From Spartobacteria bacterium (lineage in GTDB: Bacteria > Verrucomicrobiota > Verrucomicrobiia > Chthoniobacterales > Chthoniobacteraceae), in the NCBI GenBank assembly GCA_021324825.1, contig JAJPII010000047.1, forward strand, positions 176,509 to 240,508: a stretch of DNA of 64,000 nucleotides. The letters are read 5' to 3'. Each line of letters starts with the position of its first letter. The stretch's first letter is position 1. Below are positions 51,344-60,600 of this stretch, piece after piece. The notes under the pieces are model-generated. The model searched no databases. It had not been told where the DNA came from and saw nothing but the letters and a program-made list of their open reading frames with translations. The position numbers and the translations under genes are program-made.

Positions 51344-51709
51344 TCAGAGAAGGAACCGCCCGATGAGAACTCCGGCAGCCAGGGCGCCGAGTGCTGTCAG
51401 CACAAACGCGAAGGCGTAGGAGCGAAGTTGCCGTTTTATATTGGGTGCATCGCGCAACGCCTCGGTCAACTCCGCGGCCTGCTTCGAGAAAGTCTTGCTG
51501 CGGGCGTCCAGCAGCTCAACCGAATCACGGAACTCCTCGAAAGAGGGGAAGTAAGAGCCGTTCCCGTGCGCCGCCGATTGGAGGCTACCGAGATAGATTT
51601 GGAAAAGCTCCAGCGAAGCGAGCAGCGGGTCGCCGTCTTGAATGCCGTATTTCTTTTGCCATTCAAGCACCGCCGTTCGGAGCGCGATCTCGCGTTGCTC
51701 GTTCTTCAT
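51344..51709 (-). CDS. Small membrane-anchored protein of the coupling operon
   Basis: 121 residues; soluble helical body and one C-terminal membrane segment ('FAFVLTALGALAAGVLIGRF', about 99-118), a tail-anchored plan. Start overlaps the ParA-like stop as ATGA. Not recognised as a named Tra protein; MobB/TraB-like accessory anchoring of the coupling complex is possible. Confidence 0.6.
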   Translation of the reverse strand: MKNEQREIALRTAVLEWQKKYGIQDGDPLLASLELFQIYLGSLQSAAHGNGSYFPSFEEFRDSVELLDARSKTFSKQAAELTEALRDAPNIKRQLRSYAFAFVLTALGALAAGVLIGRFLL

Positions 51710-52476
51710 GACGCCGGCGCCGCCTGTTCGTTTGTGGGCTGAACTTTGCCTTTCCGGGCCTTCGCGGCCGGTCGAGGTGGATCGCCCCCAGGCAGCAAGA
51801 TGTCACGCACGCCGTCGAGTTGCTCGTTGAACTTGCTCTGCCAGTTCCGCAACCGCTGACGATCCACAAGGGAAAAGTCGGGATGTTTGACGGCCTCGGA
51901 AATTGAGACGTTGGCTTCGTTGAGCGCGGTGACGAGCCAGTCGTAAAGTTTCGGCATCACGATCTCCCGACCCGCCAAGCCTTCCATGACATGGCTGCGC
52001 GTATTGCTGCGCTCGAAGATTTTGAATTGCTCGCTGTGCGCCTGATTCTTGACGATCAGGTACTGGCAACGCCCCTGGAGGCTCTCGGCGATGATCTTGA
52101 CCTGCTCCACGCTGTCCGCCTCGTGGTTCACCGGCGAAACGATGGTCAACGCGGCGTCGAGCATTTCGAGAATCTCGAACGCCCGGACTTCGGCGAAGTA
52201 ATCGAGAAAGATGTCCGTGGAAGCCGCCCGGCAATCGACGACGACCAGGCTGCTCTTTTCCAGCGCGGCGAAGAGTACGTCGATCTCTTGCACGTTGTTG
52301 ATGTTGATGAACGCGGCGTCGCCGTGAAACCGCTTCAACGTCGAGTTCTCGTTGTCCGTGTCGATGGCGTGATGTTCAACCTGCCGGTCTTTCAGGTATT
52401 GCACGAGGTTCGTGGCGAAGAAACTTTTCCCCACGCCGCCTTTGCCGTTCAGGATGATGTTGAGTTGCTTTTTCAT
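51706..52476 (-). CDS. ParA/MinD-like ATPase
   Basis: 256 residues. The deviant Walker A 'NGKGGVGKSFFATNLVQYL' (10-28) defines the ParA/MinD family. 'SSLVVVDCRAASTDIFLDYF' is the Walker B region and 'LTIVSPVNHEADSV' follows. No ParB gene is adjacent. ATPases of this kind in transfer operons (as VirC1) place the relaxosome at the pole. Located between the helix-turn-helix gene and the coupling operon, 17 bp after the former. Confidence 0.8.
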   Translation of the reverse strand: MKKQLNIILNGKGGVGKSFFATNLVQYLKDRQVEHHAIDTDNENSTLKRFHGDAAFININNVQEIDVLFAALEKSSLVVVDCRAASTDIFLDYFAEVRAFEILEMLDAALTIVSPVNHEADSVEQVKIIAESLQGRCQYLIVKNQAHSEQFKIFERSNTRSHVMEGLAGREIVMPKLYDWLVTALNEANVSISEAVKHPDFSLVDRQRLRNWQSKFNEQLDGVRDILLPGGDPPRPAAKARKGKVQPTNEQAAPAS

Positions 52477-52493
52477 GGTCTTGGTTTTGCGGG

Positions 52494-52886
52494 CTACACG
52501 TTTTTCGGGTCGGCGATGCGCGGACCTCTGGAACGAACGGTTGGAGTCAAAGGTTGCGGCGTTGCGGCCTCGCGCTGTTCTTTCAACACACTGACGACAT
52601 TGGTCTTCGTCGGGCGGTTTGCTGGCCTCAGCGTGCCTTTCCGGGACGGTGCCTGCTCAAGCACTTCATGACAAAAGCGGGCGACGGTATCGTGAGAGAC
52701 ATCGACGCCAGCCTGTTTCAAGAGGTTGGCGATGGTTCGGAACGAAGCTTGTTTGCCGCGCAGTTCGCCGATGCCTTTCCTGTGGGCCATAAGGGCCTGA
52801 ATCTTTCCGCCGACGCGACGCTTGTAATTTTTGACAGCGGCATCGAAAGACTTGTCCGGCAGTTGCGTCGCGGCTCGGTCGTTCAT
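52494..52886 (-). CDS. Helix-turn-helix accessory protein, probable oriT binder
   Basis: 130 residues from the ATG at 52886. A helix-turn-helix is seen in 'FRTIANLLKQAGVDVSHDTVARF' read as two shorter helices around VDVS; the rest is basic. Its 5' end faces the candidate oriT and the divergent relaxase gene, the usual place of relaxosome accessory proteins (TrwA/TraK-type). It may bind the 11-bp direct repeats there. Family identity not established. Confidence 0.6.
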   Translation of the reverse strand: MNDRAATQLPDKSFDAAVKNYKRRVGGKIQALMAHRKGIGELRGKQASFRTIANLLKQAGVDVSHDTVARFCHEVLEQAPSRKGTLRPANRPTKTNVVSVLKEQREAATPQPLTPTVRSRGPRIADPKNV

Positions 52887-53218
52887 CTGACAGGCATCCT
52901 GACATGGTTGCGGTGGCTTCCTTCCGCTTGCGGCGTCGAGCCGCTTACCGGCGTCTGCCGTTGGTGCGTGGCCGTGCTGACATGCGACTTGCAAGGCTGC
53001 GTCAAAGCTTCGGCACGCCTTACAGCGTTCTTACAAGCCTCTGACGCGGTTCTGACAGTCCTCTGACGCGCCTGAACCGATAGGCGAACAAATCTCGCGC
53101 CGTATGTCTGCCACGGCTCTAGCTGGGCTGCGTGAAAAGTTCCTAACCCATCGTTAGGGGTAGGGCGTCCAGTCTCCAAAATCATTACTGCATCCTATTT
53201 GAAGCAGAATTCCGATCG
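52887..53218. other. Candidate origin of transfer (oriT) region
   Basis: This 332-bp gap between divergent accessory and relaxase genes has two direct repeats CCTCTGACGCG at 53038-53048 and 53060-53070, 22 bp apart (two helical turns), a further CTGACAG between them, and a hairpin CCTAAC-CCATC-GTTAGG at 53142-53158. Hairpin plus iterons beside a MobF relaxase gene is the usual oriT arrangement. The nic site cannot be read by eye. Confidence 0.5.
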
Positions 53219-53234
53219 GCTCCACCGGTGGAGC
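53219..53234. promoter_or_regulatory. Palindromic operator copy C (GCTCCACCGGTGGAGC)
   Basis: Perfect 16-bp palindrome 36 bp upstream of the relaxase start. It is followed by AACTTTC, almost the same as the AACTTCC flank of copy A at 30449. Confidence 0.65.
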
Positions 53235-53270
53235 AACTTTCGTCTCGCGATCAGCCACAGTGAACGGTCG

Positions 53271-56066
53271 ATGCTCTCGCCCAAGACCCAATACAATTTG
53301 ACGAACGCCCAGGAGTATTTTGAGGAGCATCTTTGCACCGGAGACTATTACAGCGAAGGGGAGGGTATTCGGGGCCAGTGGTTCGGCAAAGGGGCCGAAG
53401 CACTTGGACTGCGCGGCGATGTGGGGCGCGATGAATTCCTAGCGTTGTGCGACAATCACCATCCGCAGACTGGCGAATCCTTGACGCAGCGCCGAAAGAA
53501 TCTCCGTCACGAGACGGATGAAAATGGAAAGGAACGAAACGCGCCGAACCGGCGTGTGTTCTACGACTTCACGTTGTCTCCACCAAAGTCCGTTTCCATT
53601 GCCGCGCTCGCTGGCGGAGATGAGCGCATCGTCGAGGCGCACAACCGCGCTGTTGCTGTCGCCATGGGGGAGTTGGAGCAATTCGCCGGGACTCGTGTGC
53701 GTCGCGGCGGAGGCTTTTCGGACCGGGAAACCGGCAATGTCGTCGGGGCGATGTTTGGCCACGACACTTCGCGCGCTTTGGACCCGCATTTGCACAGCCA
53801 TTGCATTCTTTTCAACGCCACTCACGATGCCAGCGAGGATCGGTGGAAGGCGCTCCAGAATTACGAGATGCTGCGGGCGCAGAAATATGTCGAAAATGTC
53901 TATTACCACGAACTGTCCCGGGATTTGATCGGCTTCGGCTACGAAATCGAGAATCACAGACGCGGAGATTTTGAGTTGAAGGGCGTCTCGCCCGGCCTGT
54001 GCGACAAGTTCTCCAAGCGCCATTCGGAAATTGATGAGAAGACGCGCAAACTGCTCGCCATGCAGCCGGAGAAGGCGTCTGGCAATCTCGCCGACATCCG
54101 CGAACACATCGCGCACGATGAGCGCTCGCGGAAGATCAAGAACGTCGGGCGCGACAAGCTGCGGAGCATTTGGAAAGAGCAAATGACCAACGACGAGCGC
54201 GCGGAGCTTGATGGTCTGCTTGCTGCGAATAGGCGGCGTTCAGACGTTCAGCCGCGTGATGCAGAAGCGGCATTGACCTGGGCGGAAGACCACCTGTTTG
54301 ATCGGCGGTCTGTCGTGAACGAGCACGAGCTTTTGCGGCACGCGCTCGAATTCGCGCGCGGGAGCGAAATTGAACTTGCGGAGCTCAAGTCGAAGACGGC
54401 GAGGCGCGATTACATTCGGGACGACAGCAACCCTCGGAAACTGACGACGCGCGAAACGCTCGGTCGGGAATGGGATATACTGCAACTGGCGAAAGATGGC
54501 GTGGGGAAATGTCAGCCGTTCAACGCGAGGCATATCGCGGCTGATTCGCTCGATGCGGAGCAACGACACGCGGTCGAACGCATTTTGCAGTCAGCGGATT
54601 TTTTGACGCTGTTTCGCGGAGCCGCCGGAACGGGCAAGAGCTTCGCATTGCGCGAGGTGCTTCGGGGCCTGGAAAGGGCCGGCCACGGGGTTCACGTCAT
54701 CGCACCACAGCGCCAGCAGGTGATTGATTTGGAAAGCGCCGGATTCGCCGGCGCGCAAACGGTCAGCGAATTCCTCGCGCGGAAACCGATGGTCTCGAAA
54801 GGAGTCGTAATCGTGGATGAAACCGGGCAGCTCGGAGCGAAGCAAATGGAGGCGCTCTTGCGCTACGTGAAAGAACGCGGCGGACGAATCATTTGCTCCG
54901 GCGACACGCGCCAACACGGCGCGGTGGAGGCGTCGGATGCGCTGAGGGCCATCGAAAAGTATTCGGGGCTGAAAGCCGCGGAGTTGACCGCGATTCGTCG
55001 GCAAGATCCCGCTCGTGCAAAAACGAATGATGAGCGGGGCTTCATCGAACAATACAAGCAAGCGGTGCAGGAGGCGTCAACGGGCCTCGCCGCAGAATCC
55101 TTTGAGCGGTTGGAAGGGCAAGGCGCCGTAGTTGAGTGCGGAATTGGGGAGCAGCAGGAGCGGCTGGCAAGTGATTACCTGGAACTCGCCCGAAAGGGTG
55201 AATCGACAGTCATTGTCGCGCAAACGTGGTCGGAGATTCGCAAAGTGAATGAGAGTGTGCGCGAGGCTCTGAAACGAGCGGGTTTGATCGGCGCCAAGGA
55301 GTACGAGATTACGGCGCTCGAAGCGGTTGATCTCACCGACGCTCAAAAGCGCGATGCTCGTTCTTACGAGCCCGGGGCCGTGCTCGTATTCAACCGCGAC
55401 ACCTGCGGCTTCCGCAAAGGACAGCGCGGTCGTCTAATCGGGGTAAGCGACGATGCCATCGGGGTGGAAGCGGGTAACATGGTTCGTGAGATTCCATTTA
55501 GGCAGCTTGGGCGGCTCACGGTCTGCCGTGAAAGGGAAACCGCGCTTTCAATCGGTGATCGCCTTCAACTCAAGGCAAATGCGAAAACGAAGGAAGGTCG
55601 TCAGTTGGCGAACGGGGAGTTGGTCACCGTTGCCCGGATCGAGCGCGACGGCCGGATCGTGTTGCTCGATGGCCGCACGCTCGAAAGCAACTACCGTCAG
55701 TTCGTTCGCGGCTACGCAGTGACCTCCTACGGCTCCCAGGGCAAGACCGTGGATTACGTGCTTTTCTCCGATTCGGCGGTGAAAGCCGCCACAAACCGAC
55801 AGCAATGGTATGTGACGATTTCACGCGGACGCAAAGGCATCCGAATTTTCACCAGCGACAAGGAACAGTTGCGTGAGAACATCACGCGCTCGGGCGACCG
55901 TGAACTGGCGCTCGATTTGACAAAGCCGCGTCAACCGCATCGTCAGCCTTTACGTCGCGGTCTGACAAGCGCGCGTCAACTTGCTGCCACCATCTGCCGC
56001 CGCGTCGCCGTGCTTGCGTCACAAATGAAATCCAGAGCCGCGCGGCATAAGGTCTCCGTGTCATGA
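53271..56066 (+). CDS. MobF relaxase-helicase (TrwC/TraI type)
   Basis: 931 residues from the ATG at 53271; an earlier TTG frame start at 53199 overlaps the operator and is unlikely. Relaxase domain: Tyr26 and Tyr27 in 'CTGDYYSEGEG' are candidate catalytic tyrosines; 'FGHDTSRALDPHLHSH' (162-177) is the three-His metal motif. Helicase part: Walker A 'FRGAAGTGKSF' near 450, 'VIVDETGQLG' and 'YVTISRGRKGIRI'. It nicks oriT and unwinds the transferred strand. Its end overlaps the next gene as ATGA. Confidence 0.9.
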   Translation: MLSPKTQYNLTNAQEYFEEHLCTGDYYSEGEGIRGQWFGKGAEALGLRGDVGRDEFLALCDNHHPQTGESLTQRRKNLRHETDENGKERNAPNRRVFYDFTLSPPKSVSIAALAGGDERIVEAHNRAVAVAMGELEQFAGTRVRRGGGFSDRETGNVVGAMFGHDTSRALDPHLHSHCILFNATHDASEDRWKALQNYEMLRAQKYVENVYYHELSRDLIGFGYEIENHRRGDFELKGVSPGLCDKFSKRHSEIDEKTRKLLAMQPEKASGNLADIREHIAHDERSRKIKNVGRDKLRSIWKEQMTNDERAELDGLLAANRRRSDVQPRDAEAALTWAEDHLFDRRSVVNEHELLRHALEFARGSEIELAELKSKTARRDYIRDDSNPRKLTTRETLGREWDILQLAKDGVGKCQPFNARHIAADSLDAEQRHAVERILQSADFLTLFRGAAGTGKSFALREVLRGLERAGHGVHVIAPQRQQVIDLESAGFAGAQTVSEFLARKPMVSKGVVIVDETGQLGAKQMEALLRYVKERGGRIICSGDTRQHGAVEASDALRAIEKYSGLKAAELTAIRRQDPARAKTNDERGFIEQYKQAVQEASTGLAAESFERLEGQGAVVECGIGEQQERLASDYLELARKGESTVIVAQTWSEIRKVNESVREALKRAGLIGAKEYEITALEAVDLTDAQKRDARSYEPGAVLVFNRDTCGFRKGQRGRLIGVSDDAIGVEAGNMVREIPFRQLGRLTVCRERETALSIGDRLQLKANAKTKEGRQLANGELVTVARIERDGRIVLLDGRTLESNYRQFVRGYAVTSYGSQGKTVDYVLFSDSAVKAATNRQQWYVTISRGRKGIRIFTSDKEQLRENITRSGDRELALDLTKPRQPHRQPLRRGLTSARQLAATICRRVAVLASQMKSRAARHKVSVS

Positions 56067-56506
56067 TCAGAACCAATCAATCCGAAGGAAAATCCGGTGA
56101 ACCTGGTGGCGGCAAACGCGGCGTCGTGTGCTGGAATGAAGACCCGCAAGCGCAAGCGCTCCGAATCGAACTTAACAACGGGAGCTTCTTCGTTTTCCCT
56201 CTTTCGCATTTCCTCTCCGCCGAATTCGCGCGAGCGCATGACGGCGACTCGCTCAACCTGGCTTTCAGCACGCATGAAGTGCGGATTCATGGGAGGCATC
56301 TGCGCGAGGTCGCGCTGGCGTTGCAGAAGCTCGCAGTCGAATGGATCAGGGAAATTCCTCAGAAGTATGCCGCGCTCGCCGATACGAACGCCGCGGTTGT
56401 CCTTTCAATCGAAGTTGCCGCAATCGCAGAGGCGCCGTTGGTCAATGAACGAAGGCATGACATTACCCCGTCGAATATGACCGGTGACTGTGGCAGGCGC
56501 ATTTGA
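56063..56506 (+). CDS. DUF2442-like protein downstream of the relaxase
   Basis: 147 residues. 'ALRIELNNGSFFVFPLSHFL' and 'DGDSLNLAFSTHEVRIHGRH' resemble DUF2442 small proteins, with a helical tail 'VALALQKLAVEWIREIP'. ATGA overlap with the relaxase gene means they are co-translated. Function unknown. The stretch 56507-56734 after it shows no convincing gene; frames on both strands there look random. Confidence 0.6.
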   Translation: MIRTNQSEGKSGEPGGGKRGVVCWNEDPQAQALRIELNNGSFFVFPLSHFLSAEFARAHDGDSLNLAFSTHEVRIHGRHLREVALALQKLAVEWIREIPQKYAALADTNAAVVLSIEVAAIAEAPLVNERRHDITPSNMTGDCGRRI

Positions 56507-56734
56507 TAGACAGGGCGGATGCATACAAGAGACCTATGGAGCCGATTGTGGAACGCCGAAAATGCAGGCTCGTGCTTGGGCAATTGCAATTGACGGCAGA
56601 GGAGGTGTGAGGTACCACGTTCCGGCGAGAGGAGTTCAGCACGGAGGGATGCCAATTACCGCCGTCCATCGTCTCACAGAATGGCATCGATTCTTTTGGA
56701 GAATCTGTGTTTACTCGTTCCTTCTTTACAAGCC

Positions 56735-57652
56735 ATGAACGGGCCTGCTACCGCACCATCTTCTCATCCTGCTCCGCCGCTTTCAATCCGCGCACAAGCG
56801 GTCGAAGCAGCGATTCATGAATCGCTCTCGTTACTCGCGCAAACACTTCAAGTGCAGGCATCGGCTGCGACGACGCACAGGACATTGCTTGTCAGTGGCT
56901 GGAACGCCTCGGCAGCCGTGCGCCAGGCAATCGCCCGGTATCTTGTTGGTTTGCGCGTAAGTGCGGTTAATGCTGCACTTCAGGTGCGCGCGGAGTTGAC
57001 AGACACGCCAACGGATCAGGCGGAGATCGTGACAAATGTCGAAGCCATTGTGGGCGTGAATGGAGCGGGACTGACGCAGGAGCAAATCGAACGACATCGC
57101 AACCCTTGGATCGCTGAGGCTATCTGGCACCTCTGCCTGGCATTAGCGCAGCGTATGCCACACCTGCATCCACCTGGAAATCTGGTCGCGCTGAATTTGC
57201 CGCACGCAGAAGCAACAGAGCACGGTCTCGATGTCGCCGCGATCTACGAAATCGACGGCGGCTTCGGCTTGTCGATTGTTGAAACAAAAGCCTATCCGAA
57301 TCGACCGTCCGATGCGATCAGCCACTCGGCCGGATTTTTCCGAAAGGTCGATCAAGGACTTGGAAACCTGCCGCTGAAGATTCGCCAAACAATCCAGCGC
57401 ATGCGTGCCGATCTACCGGAAGCCATGCAGGGAAGGATCAAAGAATTCCTTTGGCGTCAGAACCGAAGTTATCTGCCAAACCCGCACTACGACGACCAGA
57501 ATGTTGTGGTGTGGACCAACGCGCGACCTTCGTTGGACGGTCTTTTCCCAGGCCCAGGAGGAATTATCATCATGCCGCACGCAGTGACGGCTTTCACTGA
57601 ATACTTCGACGCCATCGCTACCGAGATGCTCGTTTTTGCCCGTAGCCTTTAG
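56735..57652 (+). CDS. PD-(D/E)xK nuclease-like subunit (HamA-like)
   Basis: 305 residues from the ATG at 56735; 56681 is also possible. The key segment 'GLDVAAIYEIDGG' followed by 'LSIVETKAYPNRPSDAI' has the Asp ... Glu-x-Lys pattern of PD-(D/E)xK nucleases. The N-terminal half is Ala-rich and helical. It precedes a large DECH helicase by 5 bp. A nuclease-fold protein followed by a large helicase is the plan of Hachiman (HamA-HamB). I judge it Hachiman-like from layout and fold; sequence similarity to DUF1837 is not obvious by eye. Confidence 0.55.
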   Translation: MNGPATAPSSHPAPPLSIRAQAVEAAIHESLSLLAQTLQVQASAATTHRTLLVSGWNASAAVRQAIARYLVGLRVSAVNAALQVRAELTDTPTDQAEIVTNVEAIVGVNGAGLTQEQIERHRNPWIAEAIWHLCLALAQRMPHLHPPGNLVALNLPHAEATEHGLDVAAIYEIDGGFGLSIVETKAYPNRPSDAISHSAGFFRKVDQGLGNLPLKIRQTIQRMRADLPEAMQGRIKEFLWRQNRSYLPNPHYDDQNVVVWTNARPSLDGLFPGPGGIIIMPHAVTAFTEYFDAIATEMLVFARSL

Positions 57653-57657
57653 AAGTC

Positions 57658-60600
57658 ATGTTCGACGAACACGCCAGGCAACTCATCGATCTCCTTCCAG
57701 AACTGCCCGGTCTAGATCGTGCCGAATGCCGGCGGGCGTTGTCTGCGGCATATTTTCGCATCGTCAATGCCCGGCTCGCTGTCCCGCAAAGCGTAGATGG
57801 GACGTTCGACATGGATGGAGCGCGGAGACTACTACGGAGGATGGCGGACGCGCTGGAAAATATCGCCGTTTTCGACCGTCTCAATGGCGTCCCTGCCGAA
57901 CCCGACGTGGAATCGGCTTGTGCATTTGTAGCCGGCGAATCGCTCTCGCTTCTGGCAGCGGTGTCGCCTCCACTGGTCGAGGTAGAAGAACCAGTTGAGG
58001 AAGATGCGATTCAGATTTCGACCTCTTACGTCGCGATTGAAGCGGCGCTGCTCTACATGATTGGCGGCTACGAAGTGAACGCGCTGGCGCTGGTTCGCAA
58101 CCTCCCAGAGCCAATTCCGCGCGAAGTTCAGACACTGCGTGATGCCCGACTGTCGAATGCGGATTATTTGCTGGAACGCCTGCGAGATCTTTGTTCTGGA
58201 AATGTCTTGCCCGTAACGCAAGGTCCACCTTTCCGCGGCTATGATACGCCACCACCACTTTATCGTAATTTGGTCGATGAAGTTCGTATCTGGATTTACC
58301 TCGAACTATCAGTCGCCATCTCAGACTTTCTCAACTGGCTCGGCGGATACGCCGACGACGGGCTCATCGTGGCGCGCAGACGGATCGGGAGAATACGTCG
58401 CGCTACTGCACCTCCGAATCACGCGAATTACGCCGAGTTCGCCGATATGCATCACCTCGCGAGCCTGCTCGCGGCTATGTTCGAACGCACCGGGCAACGG
58501 AGCCTCGTCCAAGTCTTACCGCCAGCGACCACGAACGACCCGACCTTCGCTTTGCAGTTTCAGACTTATCGGCTCGCGCGCGCTCGGGGCGACGCCGCGA
58601 CGCTTGGACGGCCATTCCTTTGGCCATCGGCATACGAATTCATGCAAATGTGCCTGCCGGGTCCCAAATGCGATGCCGTCATAGCAATGCCGACGGGCAG
58701 CGGCAAGAGCTTCGTCGCCGAGTTGGCGGTGGCGGACGCGTTGAGCCGTGGTAACGTCATTTACCTTGCTCCAACCAATGCCTTGGTGCATCAGGTGCGT
58801 CGCGATCTGGCGAGGTCTCTTGCACCGTTTGAAGCTGTGCAGGTGCTCGCCTTCGTGGGAAGCGGGGAATACACACGTTTGGGAGAGGAAGAACTCACCG
58901 GCAAACAAGGGCGCTTTGTAGCGGTAATGACGCCGGAGAAATGCGCTCTCGCACTGCGGTTGACACCGGAAGCATTCGAGGATTGCGCCTTATGCGTCTT
59001 CGACGAATGCCATCTGCTCAACGATGAGCATCGCGGTGTGACCGCTGATCTTTTGCTGGCACAGCTTTTCCGGGTCGCTCCAAAAATGTTGTTCGTGCTC
59101 ATGTCGGCAATGATCGCCAACCCGGAGGAGTTGGCCGATTGGTTGCACACAGCACGCGGCAGTGAAGCTCACGCGAGTGTTACCAAATGGAGGCCATCGC
59201 GCACATTGCGCGGTTTGCTCGTCGTGGATCGAGAACCCACGGCCGCTGCATTTGAAGCCGCCAAGAATGAACTCGAAATTAGGCGCACAACGAACAAGAA
59301 GCGGAAGAACGTCAAATTCGACGCGGAACTCGCACTCATCGCAGGCTTATCGGGACCGTGGACATTCGACGGTCCCGCTGATTACCGAATCGCGAATCTC
59401 GGGTTGCAAACCGGAGCGTGCGCAACATTCGAGGAGGTGCAGAAGAAGATCATTAGCACTTACCAAAGCTGGAAGAATCCGGCTTCACGACTGCTCGCTG
59501 AACGTCTCGCGGGATCGGGGCTTCCGACGATCAATTTTATCCTGAGCAGTCGGCATCATGCCTTCAGTTCTGCCAGTGCGGTAACGACGACGATTCCTAA
59601 CGCCATCGGCGATGCCGGTGGATTTCCGGCGATAGTCGAAGCATGGCTTTCACTCGCCGATTGCGAACTTGGTCAACCGACAGCGCTGCGGAATCTGCTT
59701 CGGCGCGGCATCGCTGTCCATACGAGTGCCATGTTGCAGGTCGAACAAGCAGCCGCTGAGTGGATGTTCAGCCACGGGCTGGCGTTGCTCATGTTTGCCA
59801 CTGGGACACTCGCCCAAGGGCTCAATCTTCCTGCCGTTGCAGTTGTGGTTGCCGGCACGTCAATGGGAGATCCGCGTGAAGCCAAGGAAGCGGACAAAAT
59901 TGCGGGTCTCGGTCAGCGCGTGGACGCAACGATCCTCAATGGCTTTGGGCGTGCAGGGCGGCCCAGCTTCTCAAATCAAGGACTGGCAGTTCTGGTAAGC
60001 GATGGGCCGTTTGCGGCGCCGGTCACGAATCAACTCGATCCAGCTCTCGCGCTGCAACGATACAAAGTGCTTGGGCAGCCCGATGCTGCCGTCGAGGTCG
60101 GCAGCCCTATTGAACGTTTTCTCGACCGCGTATTTGTGGATGTCGAGAATTTCCAAGCGGCAACCGTGCTCGAATTGGAACTCACCACGCAACTTGCAGA
60201 AAGTCCCCTTGACCAAGATCACGCCGGCCAGATATTACGGCGGACTTTTGGCGGGTATCGACGGCGCCAAGTCTTCGATGACGCAATGTCGCTCCGGGTT
60301 CGGGATCGCATTGACGGCTTGAAGCAGGCGATCCTTGACCAGCCGAACATTCCACCCTGGCTGAACAGCGCGGCAATGAAATCAGGAGTCGATCTATTTC
60401 GCGCTTGGGCCATTTGGAGTGCATACGGGGAGCGCGGGATCATCGGTCCTGAAGCCGCCGTTGCCCTAAATGTCATGGATTGGTTGGCATTGTTTATCGA
60501 TGTGATGGGCCGATTACATCCAACACGCGTTGCCGACTACATGGCTGACGATGAAGTCAAGACGGCGTCCGTGCTCACTCGTTTGCGCGATAGCGCTGCG

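Noticed and set aside
56484..56738. Plus-strand open frame of 84 codons between the DUF2442-like and nuclease-like genes
   Set aside because: No family, no ribosome site, and frames of similar length are open on the other strand; composition looks random.
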